A stretch of 64,000 nt of DNA from Arthrobacter sp. Its GTDB lineage: Bacteria > Actinomycetota > Actinomycetes > Actinomycetales > Micrococcaceae. Position 1 is the stretch's first letter; every line of letters starts with the position of its first letter. A program made the translations under genes and the position numbers. Under the pieces are notes generated by a model. That model did not search any database, had not been told where the DNA came from, and saw only the letters and a program-made list of their open reading frames with translations. The stretch spans positions 124,001 to 188,000 of the forward strand of contig JAHFUZ010000002.1 of assembly GCA_023264815.1 (NCBI GenBank). Direction: 5' to 3'. Of the stretch, positions 17,109-25,065 are shown in pieces.

Positions 17109-18407
17109 TCAGTACCAGTTCTTGAGGACGGAGTGGTCCCAGGCCCCGCACGGAGACCGGTAGCGGTCCAGGATGTAGCCAAGGCCCCAGTCCACCTGCG
17201 TCCGGTAGCTGGTGAGCCAGTCGCTGCCTGCGCTGGCGTATTTACCGGCCGGCAGTGCCTGCGCAATGCCGTACGCCCCGGAGTACGGGTTGGTGGCCGT
17301 GGTCAGCCAGTTGGATTCCTTCGTCCAGAGCTGCACCAGGCACTGGAACTGGTCCTGTCCCCAGCCGTAGGCGGACAGCCGCCCGGAAGCATAGTTCTTG
17401 GCACCGGCCGGGTCGTTGACCGCACCGCCGGGAACGGACGGTACAACGACGGGCGGCACCGGGGCCGGACTGGCAACCGGGGGTGCCGGCGCGGGAACCC
17501 CGGGGGCAGGGTCCTGCGGTGCCGGGTTCTGGGGAGCCGGGCTTGCCGGGGTTTGGGCAGCGGCTTTCGCTGCCGCTTCGGCCTGCCTGCGGGTCTGCTC
17601 TTCCGCCGCTGCGCGTTTGGCCGCCTGGGATACCTCGTAGGCGGCCAGCGCCGCCTGGCCCTGCCGGAATTCACCTTCAATGGCGGCGGTGGTCCCCTTG
17701 AGTGAGGCGAGCTGGGCGGTGAGTACCTGGCTGTGCTTCTCTTGCTGGGCCACCTGCTGCGACGCGGCCTGCCGGGCGGCCTGGGCAGAGGCCAGTTTGG
17801 CTTCAGCCTCGCCCGCCAGATGCTCACGCTCAGTCCGTGCGGCACGCTCCTGCTCGGCCAGCGCCGAATAGACCTTTTCCGCCTCGGCCGATCTGTGCAC
17901 CAGTGCGGCCGTCTTGTCACTGACGATCCGGACGATGTTCAGGCCGTGGATACTGTTGGTCTCCACGGCGTCGAGCGCCACGAAGAAGCCCATGTTCGTG
18001 CCGCCGGTCTTGTAGGACTGGGCGGCGAGAGCACCGATTTCCCGTTTGTGCCGGCCGGAATCCTCCCGGGCACCGGCCACCTGTGCGGCCAGGGCGTCCA
18101 CCCTGGCCATGGCGCCCTGAAGTGCGGACTCGGCCACGGCGTATTCCGCTGCTGAAGTCACTGCGGCCTTGCCCAGGGCTTCGGCCTGCGACTGCAGGTT
18201 CCCCAGCAGGTCCCCGATCCTTACCACTTCCGCGGCTGTACCGGCCTGACTTTGCCTCGCCCTCTCCACGTCCTGCCACGACGGGTAACCGGCCGGAGGA
18301 GCCTCCTCCGACGCCTGCGCGGGCAGCATCGAAAACGACGCCGCGAGGGCCACGGCAAGCGCCGCCGCGAGGCCGGGCAGGCGCTTTTTTTGAGCAAACG
18401 GGCACAT
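17109..18407 (-). CDS. Secreted coiled-coil peptidoglycan hydrolase with C-terminal transglycosylase-like domain
   Basis: 432 residues. A signal peptide (KKRLPGLAAALAVALAASFSMLPAQA) is followed by a long coiled coil, about residues 45-275, rich in Ala, Glu and Gln, then an Ala/Pro linker (about 280-335). The C-terminal domain has LWTKESNWLTTATNPYSGAYGIAQALP with a probable catalytic Glu near 364. The layout resembles RipA/CwlO-like cell-wall proteins, but with a lysozyme-type domain instead of NlpC/P60. It is divergent from the LysM/P60 gene. A DosR-like box lies 90 bp upstream of its start. Confidence 0.85.
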   Translation of the reverse strand: MCPFAQKKRLPGLAAALAVALAASFSMLPAQASEEAPPAGYPSWQDVERARQSQAGTAAEVVRIGDLLGNLQSQAEALGKAAVTSAAEYAVAESALQGAMARVDALAAQVAGAREDSGRHKREIGALAAQSYKTGGTNMGFFVALDAVETNSIHGLNIVRIVSDKTAALVHRSAEAEKVYSALAEQERAARTEREHLAGEAEAKLASAQAARQAASQQVAQQEKHSQVLTAQLASLKGTTAAIEGEFRQGQAALAAYEVSQAAKRAAAEEQTRRQAEAAAKAAAQTPASPAPQNPAPQDPAPGVPAPAPPVASPAPVPPVVVPSVPGGAVNDPAGAKNYASGRLSAYGWGQDQFQCLVQLWTKESNWLTTATNPYSGAYGIAQALPAGKYASAGSDWLTSYRTQVDWGLGYILDRYRSPCGAWDHSVLKNWY

Positions 18408-18497
18408 AGTTGGTGAGCTTACCGGGCATATACGGATTCCGGGGCCTGACCTGCAACATCGTTACCGGGGTCCTGGAAATCCGCTTAGCGCGTACCG

Positions 18498-18514
18498 GCG
18501 ACTTTTGGCCCTAC
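18498..18514. promoter_or_regulatory. DosR-like box outside the island
   Basis: GCGACTTTTGGCCCTAC differs at one base from the box at 25984. It lies 90 bp upstream of the leftward cell-wall hydrolase start and 283 bp upstream of the riboswitch-controlled LysM gene. The match is direct; binding is inferred. Confidence 0.55.
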
Positions 18515-18532
18515 ATTCCGTTACCGGAATGT
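18513..18532. repeat. Perfect inverted repeat between divergent cell-wall genes
   Basis: ACATTCCG-TTAC-CGGAATGT forms an 8-bp perfect stem that touches the DosR-like box. It could be an operator or an RNA hairpin. Confidence 0.5.
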
Positions 18533-18644
18533 GACATTGGGGAAAAGCGGAGGTTATGGTCGTTCAGTGGCCCGGTTCAAGCCGGACCATTCCCGTCAGT
18601 ATGCCGAGCCCTGCCGCTGACCCGGGACCCCAGCGCAATGCAAC

Positions 18645-18790
18645 TGGCAGGGACGGGGGAACCACGTTTCCACGGCTTCGCATGAGGCCTTGGGGTTAAG
18701 TCGCAAGCGTCCCGTCCTGCACGGCGTCGCTTTCGGCCGGGTATCTCCAGCCCGAACCCGACAGCTCACCCCGCAGGCATGGGAGAGGCG
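18645..18790 (+). ncRNA. ydaO/yuaA (c-di-AMP) riboswitch
   Basis: Hallmarks of the actinobacterial ydaO class appear in order: GACGGGGGAACCA near 18652, TTGGGGTTAAGTCGCAAG near 18690, a variable stem, then CCCGAACCCGACAGCTCACC followed by CCGCAGGC and GGGAGAGG immediately before the start codon. It controls the downstream secreted LysM/NlpC gene, a typical target class (rpf and wall hydrolases). The ribosome site GGGAGAGG is part of the terminal segment, so ligand could affect translation or termination. Boundaries are approximate. Confidence 0.88.
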
Positions 18791-18797
18791 ATCAACC

Positions 18798-19625
18798 ATG
18801 TCCAAGACTTTCACTGCTGCACGCCACCGTGCAGCCACCACCACGTCCCGCGCCCTGGCATTCGGGCGGCCCGCCCTCGTTGTCGCTGCCGCATCAGGCC
18901 TGTTTTTTGGCTTCAGCGCCCCGGCCCAGGCAGGCGTCCACATGCCTGACACCACAGGGACGGGCACCACCCAGGGGCAGGCCAGCGTACCGGCATCAGC
19001 TGCCGCCCCGGCTCCGGCCGGCGCCACGGCAGCAGCGGTGAACACCGTCCACACGGTGGTCTCCGGCGACACGCTCGGTGAGATCTCCAGCGCCTACGGC
19101 GTGGACCTGAACAACGTCCTGGCAGCCAACGGGCTGGCGCTGGCTTCGATCATCTACCCGGGTGACCAGCTCCGGATCCCCGGCGCCGGCCAGGCAGCAC
19201 CCATGGCACCCGCAGCGGCTCCGGCCCCGGCGGCCAAGACAGCCGCAGCCCCTGCTGATCCCGCCAACACCGGCATCAAGCTGGCATCAGCCCCGGCTCC
19301 GGCCCAGGCCCCGTCCGGCGCTGCCGGATCGGCCATCCTGGCCTCCGCCTACTCGCAGCTCGGCGTGCAGCAGGACTGCACAGCCATGGTGGAGAAGGCC
19401 CTGCGTTCGGTCGGCAAGAGTGTGGGCGACCTGGCCCCCGGCCAGTTCTTCCAGTACGGCAGCGTTGTTGGCACCCCAGCCCCGGGTGACCTGGTGATCA
19501 CCGCCGGACACGTCGGTGTCTTCGCCGGCAACGGCCAGGTGGTGAGCGGCGGCGTCAACGGGTTCAAGACCGAGGTCCACTCCCTGAGCTGGCTCCAGGG
19601 TGCTTCCTTCGTCCGCGTAGCGTGA
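18798..19625 (+). CDS. Secreted LysM and NlpC/P60-like cell-wall hydrolase
   Basis: 275 residues. A long signal peptide ends near APAQA (residues 41-45). A LysM domain spans about 82-128 (VHTVVSGDTLGEISSAYGV through IIYPGDQLRIP). An Ala/Pro linker precedes a C-terminal P60-like domain with candidate catalytic Cys194 (QQDCTAMVEKAL) and His238 (ITAGHVGVFAG). It probably cleaves peptidoglycan stem peptides. Expression is under the c-di-AMP riboswitch directly upstream; the GGGAGAGG ribosome site has a 9-base spacer to ATG 18798. It is divergent from another wall hydrolase. Confidence 0.88.
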   Translation: MSKTFTAARHRAATTTSRALAFGRPALVVAAASGLFFGFSAPAQAGVHMPDTTGTGTTQGQASVPASAAAPAPAGATAAAVNTVHTVVSGDTLGEISSAYGVDLNNVLAANGLALASIIYPGDQLRIPGAGQAAPMAPAAAPAPAAKTAAAPADPANTGIKLASAPAPAQAPSGAAGSAILASAYSQLGVQQDCTAMVEKALRSVGKSVGDLAPGQFFQYGSVVGTPAPGDLVITAGHVGVFAGNGQVVSGGVNGFKTEVHSLSWLQGASFVRVA

Positions 19626-19706
19626 CACCGGCCCATGGGATTCCAGCACACTGGACGGCGGCGCGCGGCACCCGGCCGCCCGCCGTCGTCCGCCGCTGCT
19701 GCGCCC

Positions 19707-20046
19707 TTAAACGTGCTGCCCGAACCAGGACAGCATGTCATTCCACGCGGCCGTCACCGGCGCCTGGTTATGGCGTTCCCCAGTGTCATTGTGCACGGCG
19801 TGGTCCACGCCCGGATGCACGGTGAGCTGATGCGTCACGCCAGCGGCGGCCAGGGCATCCCGGAGTGAGGGCATGGCCCCCGGGACCGGTCCGGCCGTGG
19901 CGGCGGTTGCCGTCGGTGAGGGTGCCGTGCGTCATGTCGCCGGCGCGGTAGTGGTCGAAGAATTCCTCGATCAGGTACCGTTCCAACTTTCCCGGCTGCA
20001 CCTGGAAACGGCGCCTAGAACTGTTCCGCCGGAATGGTGAAGCCAA
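19707..20046 (-). pseudogene. Dienelactone-hydrolase-family remnant (N- and C-terminal pieces only)
   Basis: On the minus strand an N-terminal-like piece (KLERYLIEEFFDHYRAGDMTHGTLT) is followed, after about position 19869 and in another frame, by a C-terminal piece. This has SLRDALAAAGVTHQL, then VHPGVDHAVHNDTGERHNQA, then AWNDMLSWFGQHV and a stop. The second matches the catalytic-His end of dienelactone hydrolases (HPGVDHAF-type). The nucleophile region is missing, so the gene is dead. It overlaps the end of the RibA-monooxygenase gene by about 30 bp. Confidence 0.75.
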
Positions 20047-21874
20047 GGTCCAGGAGTCCGCGGCCAGCCTGTTCCAGGATGGGGTCCATGGTCAGTGAGG
20101 CGTGGTTGAGGAGGACGTTGACATCGCGCTGGATCCGCTGGAGCGGGTGCGTCAGGCGGTGCACGCTGCCGCCTGATCCGGTCAGGATGAGCCGGACAGC
20201 CTCGGCTGAGGCCTGCCCGCTCAGGCCAAGGGAGAGCCGGTACTGTGCCCGCTCCCCATCAGTGAAGGCAACCGGCCGGCGCCCAAAGGACGCCGCCACC
20301 ACACGGACGGCTTCTTCCCAGTGCAGGCGCGCGGTGGCAACCTGGCCGTAGGCCTGGGTGAACCTTGCCTGGGCGAGCGGCGAGTCAGCCTGGCGCTTCT
20401 CCACGGTCTGCTTGACCTTGCGCACCATCAACAGCTTCCGGAACTCCTCCAGGGCGTATTCCGCGGCGCCCAATGCCGCTGCCGGGGCAACCATGTTCAG
20501 GAACGTGGCCATGGGGATGTGGATGCTGGGATCCGGGTGGATGAGGCTGCCGGGATTGTCGGCGGCAGCCAGGGCATCCCAGGCCAGGGCACGGTGCGCC
20601 GGGACGAAGAGGTTCTCGGCCCGGAGGTCATTGCTGCCGGTTCCACGCAAGCCGGCCGTATGCCAGACGTCCAGCAGCTCCAGCTCCGCCAGGGGTACCA
20701 GGCACTGAAGGCGGACACTGCCATGCTGAACGGCGAGCAGCGCCCAGTCCGAATGCATCACGCCGGAGGCGAAGCTCCAGCGGCCGGAGATGGCGAACCC
20801 GCCCGGGACCTGTTCCGCCGCACCCGGCGGAGCGCCCGTTGCGGCAGCCAGGGGGGCCGGGCCATCAGCGAAAACTTCGTCCTGGGCCTGCTGCGGCCAC
20901 CGGGCCAGCATCCACACGTGCTCCACGAGGTGTCCAACGCTCCAGGCGGTGGAGACACAGCCCTGGGCGAGGGTCCTGACCACCTGCACGTAGGTTTCGA
21001 GTCCCATCCCGAACCCGCCCACGGCCTTCGGCGCCAGCATCTGGAACACCCCGGCAGCCTTCAGTTCGGCCATGGTGGCGTCGGGAATGCGCCGGAGCTC
21101 TTCGGTCTCCCCTGCGCGCTCCCTCAGTCGGGGAACCAGGGCTTCCACCCGGGCCAGGATCTCGTCATGGCTCGGAACCGCGTCAGTAGTTGTTGGGCTG
21201 TCCACGGACGGGAGCTCGATGGTGTGGGCCGTGTGGGTTCGCTTGGCTGCAAGGTAGCGGAGGTTGGCCTCGGACAGATGTACGCCCGTGGGAACCTGCT
21301 CCGCCACATCCACGCCAAGGGCCGCCAACTGCCCCGCCTTGTCCGGGTTGTTGGTGAGGAGGCGGATCCGGCCGGCGCCGAGGGCGCCGAGCATCTGGGC
21401 CGCGGCCGTGTAGTCCCGCTCATCCTCGCCGCGCCCCAGCGCCACGTTGGCTTCATAGGTGTCCAGGCCGGTGTCCTGCAGGGCGTACGCATCAAGCTTG
21501 GAGTACAGTCCGATGCCGCGGCCCTCCTGGCGGAGGTACAGCAGGAAGCCCCCGACGGCGGCAATCTCCTCCACAGCCTCGCGCAGCTGGGGACCGCAGT
21601 CGCAGCGCTCGCTGCCAAACACGTCGCCGGTGAGGCATTCACTGTGCAGCCGGACGAGCGGTGCAGCCACCTCCGGGCCCTGGTCCAGGAGCGTCTGCTC
21701 CCACTGGCCCAGCCCAAGCAGGAGGTGCTCCTTGCCATCGGCCAGGCCGTGGAAGGTCATCACCTCGGCGGTGGCGCTGAAACCATCCGGGAACCGCAGC
21801 GGGACGGTAACCTGGCTGCGCACCGTGACAGGGTGTTCATATGGCCGCGCGACGGTCTCGGTCATAACGGTCAT
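20015..21874 (-). CDS. Fusion of GTP cyclohydrolase II (RibA) with acyl-CoA-dehydrogenase-type flavin monooxygenase
   Basis: A 619-residue protein of two enzymes. Residues 1 to about 215 are GTP cyclohydrolase II. The zinc cysteines are Cys80, Cys91 and Cys93 (HSECLTGDVFGSERCDCG) and the GTP loop is RQEGRGIGLYSK, all intact. After a linker (about 221-235), residues 236-619 have the acyl-CoA dehydrogenase/HpaB-HsaA-like fold of two-component flavin monooxygenases: AGVFQMLAPKAVGGFGMGLETYVQVVRTLAQGCVSTAW, the FAISGRWSFASGV strand and C-terminal helices. RibA makes the first riboflavin precursor, so the fusion links flavin supply to flavin use. GAGGAG sits five bases before ATG 21874. It is divergent from a MarR gene with shared operators. 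Confidence 0.88.
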   Translation of the reverse strand: MTVMTETVARPYEHPVTVRSQVTVPLRFPDGFSATAEVMTFHGLADGKEHLLLGLGQWEQTLLDQGPEVAAPLVRLHSECLTGDVFGSERCDCGPQLREAVEEIAAVGGFLLYLRQEGRGIGLYSKLDAYALQDTGLDTYEANVALGRGEDERDYTAAAQMLGALGAGRIRLLTNNPDKAGQLAALGVDVAEQVPTGVHLSEANLRYLAAKRTHTAHTIELPSVDSPTTTDAVPSHDEILARVEALVPRLRERAGETEELRRIPDATMAELKAAGVFQMLAPKAVGGFGMGLETYVQVVRTLAQGCVSTAWSVGHLVEHVWMLARWPQQAQDEVFADGPAPLAAATGAPPGAAEQVPGGFAISGRWSFASGVMHSDWALLAVQHGSVRLQCLVPLAELELLDVWHTAGLRGTGSNDLRAENLFVPAHRALAWDALAAADNPGSLIHPDPSIHIPMATFLNMVAPAAALGAAEYALEEFRKLLMVRKVKQTVEKRQADSPLAQARFTQAYGQVATARLHWEEAVRVVAASFGRRPVAFTDGERAQYRLSLGLSGQASAEAVRLILTGSGGSVHRLTHPLQRIQRDVNVLLNHASLTMDPILEQAGRGLLDLGFTIPAEQF

Positions 21875-21903
21875 CTGAGCTCCTCGGGAAGTCGGATCGA
21901 AAG

Positions 21904-21921
21904 TACTTGAATATTGAAGTA
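21904..21921. promoter_or_regulatory. Candidate MarR operator 1
   Basis: TACTTGAATATTGAAGTA is a near-perfect palindrome with one mismatched pair. It lies 30 bp upstream of the RibA-monooxygenase start, between it and the MarR gene. Confidence 0.65.
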
Positions 21922-21970
21922 AACAGTACCGGCATTTAGTTAACGATGCAAGTGAATTTGGAGGCGGGAA

Positions 21971-21986
21971 ACTTCACTCTTGAAGT
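21971..21986. promoter_or_regulatory. Candidate MarR operator 2
   Basis: ACTTCA-CTCT-TGAAGT is a perfect inverted repeat sharing the TGAAGT half-site with operator 1. It is 20 bp before the MarR start codon, so it fits autoregulation. Confidence 0.7.
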
Positions 21987-22006
21987 AAATGCCGTAGACT
22001 TCCCTT

Positions 22007-22498
22007 ATGGAACCTGCCTCTGAACCGCGCTGGCTGAGCGCCGATGAACGCGAGGTCTGGCTGACCCTGGTGGGCGTCATGATGAAGTTGCCCGGCGCCC
22101 TGGACGCCCAGCTGCAGCGGGACGCAGGGCTGAGCCATTTTGAATACATGGTCCTGGCAGGCCTGTCTGAAGCCCCTGAACGGACCCGGCGGATGAGTGA
22201 CCTGGCGGGCTTCACGGAGTCCGGCCTGCCGCGCCTGTCACAGGTGGTGAGCCGGCTGGAAAAACGCGGCTGGGTCCGGCGTTCCACCGACCCCACCGAC
22301 GGACGCATCACCCTCGCAACGCTCACTGAGGAAGGCTGGGCGAAAATCGTCGATATCGCACCGGGGCACGTGGAGGCCGTCCGCGCCCTGGTCTTCGATC
22401 CCCTGACGAAGGCCCAGTCGCGCCAGCTCGGCAGCATCGGCAAACGCATCCTCAGCGTCCTGGACCCCGACGACTACTGCCTGCGCAGCGACGGGTAG
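22007..22498 (+). CDS. MarR-family transcriptional regulator
   Basis: 163 residues with a central winged helix. LSHFEYMVLAGLSEAPERTRRMSDLAGFTESGLPRLSQVVSRLEKRGWV is the recognition region, and the wing is DPTDGRITLATLT. It is divergent from the RibA-monooxygenase fusion. The two TGAAGT palindromes between them make repression of both genes, relieved by an aromatic or flavin-like ligand, the simplest model (inference). The conserved wing Asp-x-Arg is present. Confidence 0.92.
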   Translation: MEPASEPRWLSADEREVWLTLVGVMMKLPGALDAQLQRDAGLSHFEYMVLAGLSEAPERTRRMSDLAGFTESGLPRLSQVVSRLEKRGWVRRSTDPTDGRITLATLTEEGWAKIVDIAPGHVEAVRALVFDPLTKAQSRQLGSIGKRILSVLDPDDYCLRSDG

Positions 22499-22540
22499 TC
22501 ACCCGGCGGGTCTGGATGTCAGTGGCGCTCCCTACGATGG

Positions 22541-22705
22541 CCCGGGCCGCTGAGCCACAGCTCCATCGTGGCCCGGGAGTACGGCATCCCGGCCGTGCTC
22601 GGCACCGGCGTCGCCACCCAGCGGCTGGCCAGCGGCCAGCTGGTCCGCGTGGACGGAGACGCCGGCACGGTCACCATCGAGACTCCCGGCGCTGCACCGG
22701 GCTGA
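22541..22705 (+). pseudogene. Remnant of a PEP-utilising enzyme mobile domain
   Basis: The frame ending TGA 22705 reads [20 protein letters not shown] followed by [25 protein letters not shown]. This is the swivelling phospho-His domain end of PEP synthase or rifampin-phosphotransferase-like enzymes, with the His in SHSSIVARE. Only about 54 codons survive, with no start, ATP-grasp or PEP-binding domain. It differs from the equivalent region of the intact ppsA at 43.6 kb, so it is not a recent copy of it. Confidence 0.8.
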
Positions 22706-22860
22706 CCGAACGTCCGGAAATACGGAGCCGGCTATTCGTCCCGGTCCGGCCGGGGATGCGGGACGTTCGCCCCTACCGCCGCCCCATGGCCTGACGGATA
22801 CTGGGCACACGTCCGGTGTCATTCCGGGTTGGAGGAACGAAGAGGAGGTCCAGGCGTCAC

Positions 22861-23331
22861 GTGAATTCGCCACAGCCTGCCCCGGGCAGGCCCGACCGCA
22901 TCCTCATCGCCATCCTCGCCGCGCTTGGCCTCCTGGTGGTCGTCTCGCTGGCGGTCGTCTTCACCCGCGGGGAGCCAGCAGCCTTGGACGCGTCCACACC
23001 GCAGGGCGTGGTCCAGCGGTACAGCACGGCGGTCATCGAGGGCGATACGTCCACCGCCAATTCCTACCTCACGGAAGCGGCCAGGTCCCAATGCCGCGGC
23101 TTTTACGAAAGCGGCCCGCCGCCCGCCCGGGTGGTCCTGATCTCCACCACCGAACGGGACAACTCCGCACTGGTGAGGGTCTCGATTGTCCGGTCGGGTT
23201 CGGGCGGCCCCTTCGGGCCGTCCGAGTATGAAATGGAGGACCGCTTCTCCCTCGTGAAGTCAGATTCCACGTGGCTGATCGACCAGGCGCCCTACCAACT
23301 CCTGTCCTGCACCGGATCGTCCAAGCTGTGA
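22861..23331 (+). CDS. Single-pass membrane-anchored hypothetical protein
   Basis: About 156 residues from GTG 22861. A short cytoplasmic Pro-rich tail is followed by one transmembrane helix (ILIAILAALGLLVVVSLAVVF) and an extracytoplasmic domain resembling NTF2/DUF4878-like folds (VVQRYSTAVIEGDTSTANSYLT, YEMEDRFSLVKSDSTWLIDQAPY). The nearest strong ribosome site, AGGAGG at 22843, is 12 bases away, so the start is uncertain (GTG 22816 is the alternative). Its stop overlaps the start of the next membrane gene. Confidence 0.75.
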   Translation: MNSPQPAPGRPDRILIAILAALGLLVVVSLAVVFTRGEPAALDASTPQGVVQRYSTAVIEGDTSTANSYLTEAARSQCRGFYESGPPPARVVLISTTERDNSALVRVSIVRSGSGGPFGPSEYEMEDRFSLVKSDSTWLIDQAPYQLLSCTGSSKL

Positions 23332-25013
23332 ACGCCGGGTCCTCCGCACCGGGTTCAAGGTCAGGCGCCGCCCAGTCTACCCTCCGCCGCCTGATCCTCT
23401 ACGTGCTGCTGTTTGCCCTGGTGGTGATCGCGGCTGCCGGGCTCACCGGGCTGCTCGAGCGCCTGTTCAGCACCGGCGCGGTGGTTGCCGCAACCGATGT
23501 GGCCGGCGTTGCCCGGTCGCTTGCCTTCACCCTGATCGGCGGACCGCTCGCGGCGCTGCTCTGGTGGTTCGCCTGGAAACGGCTCGACGACGCCGCGGAA
23601 CGCGCGTCAGTGTGGTGGGGCCTGTACGTTTCGGCCGCCTACGCCGTTTCCCTGGTCACGGGGACCGCCGCTTTCCTGGCGGTGGCAGCTTCCTTCATCG
23701 GCCCCCGGGAACCCCAGTGGTACCTGCCGCTGTCCGGCGGGCTGGTGTGGGCAGGCATCTGGATCTGGCACCGCTGGATGTGGCGCCACCCCGTCAAGCA
23801 GCCAGTCGCCCTGGAAGATGTCCCGTCAGTCATCGGCTGGGTCTTCGGCCTGATGGTTGCCGCGATCGCCGCCATTGCTGCCCTGGGCGGCCTGTTCGAC
23901 GTCGCCATCCGCGGGAACCTGAGCCTCGCCGCCGGCGTGGAAACGTGGTGGCAGCCCGTCCTGAGATCCCTGGTGTGGGCCGTGGGCGGAAGCCTCGTAT
24001 GGTGGTGGCACTGGCTCAAAGAAAACGGCCGACGCCGGGACACCGGCCTGGTGGACGTGGCACTGATCGGCGTGGGGATCCTGGCGGCGGGCATCACGGC
24101 GCTCGCCGGAGCCGGCGTGGCGGTCTTTGTGCTCCTGAGGACCGCGTTCGACCGTTCTGCCCCGCTGAGCGAGCTGCTGGCGCCGCTGGGCCCGGCGGTC
24201 GCCGCCGCGGTGATCGGTGCCCTGGTGTGGCGGTATCACCGCGTCAGCGGACGGCACCGCCGGGCAGGGACCAGGCGGGCGAGCCGGCTGGTGACATCCG
24301 GGGTTGCCCTGGCTGTGGCCGCGTCCGGTGCCGGAGTGATCATCAATGCCTCCCTTGCCATGTTGGTCTCACCCCTTGCCGGGAGTGGTGCACGGACCCT
24401 CCTGCTCGGCGGCATCAGCTCCCTCCTGGTGGGTGGGCCGGCCTGGTGGCGGGCGTGGAGGCCTGCGCGGCGGCCGCACACGGCGGATGCCATTCCGCCC
24501 GGAAGGCGTGTTTACCTCATCGTGTTCTTTGGCATCAGCGCCGTGGTGGCCCTGGTGGCACTCCTGGTGATCGGCTACCGGCTCTTCGAGTACGCCCTGG
24601 GAGACGTCACCGGTGGCAGCCTGCTGGAGCGCACCCGCGCGCAGCTGGGGCTGCTGGTGGCGGCCGGTGCAGTGGCGGCCTATCACTTTGCCCTCTGGCG
24701 GCGCGAGCACGTCCTGGTGGCTGCCGCATCCCAGGCCGCTGCCCATACACTTGACGAGGTCTACCTGGTGCCGGCTTCCGACCCCCAAACGCTGTCCAAG
24801 GCCATCACCGCCGCCACCGGTGCCAAAGTCAGGGTGTGGCGGAGGGCGGAAGGCGAAGGCCCGTTGCCGGCCGGAGGCGTCCGTTCGCCAGACCCTGAGC
24901 TGGCGGGACGGGTGGTTTCTGCGCTCGAAGGCATCAGCAGCAGACGCGTCCTGATCGTGATCTGGCCCGGGCGCGCTGAGGGTGCCCGCATCGAGGTCAT
25001 CGCCATGGAATAG
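23328..25013 (+). CDS. DUF5671-like multi-pass membrane protein
   Basis: A 561-residue protein with about eleven to twelve hydrophobic helices arranged as repeats. Each repeat has a bundle resembling DUF5671 (LRRLILYVLLFALVVIAAAGLTGLLERLF; LALLVIGYRLFEYALGD). A C-terminal soluble region of about 100 residues carries VYLVPASDPQTLSKAITAATGAKVRVWRR. The GTG overlaps the preceding stop (GTGA), so the two genes are translationally coupled. The function is unknown; the C-terminal soluble part looks like a sensor or partner domain but matches nothing I recognise. Confidence 0.78.
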   Translation: MNAGSSAPGSRSGAAQSTLRRLILYVLLFALVVIAAAGLTGLLERLFSTGAVVAATDVAGVARSLAFTLIGGPLAALLWWFAWKRLDDAAERASVWWGLYVSAAYAVSLVTGTAAFLAVAASFIGPREPQWYLPLSGGLVWAGIWIWHRWMWRHPVKQPVALEDVPSVIGWVFGLMVAAIAAIAALGGLFDVAIRGNLSLAAGVETWWQPVLRSLVWAVGGSLVWWWHWLKENGRRRDTGLVDVALIGVGILAAGITALAGAGVAVFVLLRTAFDRSAPLSELLAPLGPAVAAAVIGALVWRYHRVSGRHRRAGTRRASRLVTSGVALAVAASGAGVIINASLAMLVSPLAGSGARTLLLGGISSLLVGGPAWWRAWRPARRPHTADAIPPGRRVYLIVFFGISAVVALVALLVIGYRLFEYALGDVTGGSLLERTRAQLGLLVAAGAVAAYHFALWRREHVLVAAASQAAAHTLDEVYLVPASDPQTLSKAITAATGAKVRVWRRAEGEGPLPAGGVRSPDPELAGRVVSALEGISSRRVLIVIWPGRAEGARIEVIAME

Positions 25014-25065
25014 CCCGTGCCATTTGGCCCTGTCCAGGACACGGGCCCAAGAGCAGTGTTGCACT

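Noticed and set aside
20321-21910. 529-codon plus-strand open frame opposite the RibA-monooxygenase gene
   Set aside because: Shadow of a well-supported gene; no recognisable motifs.
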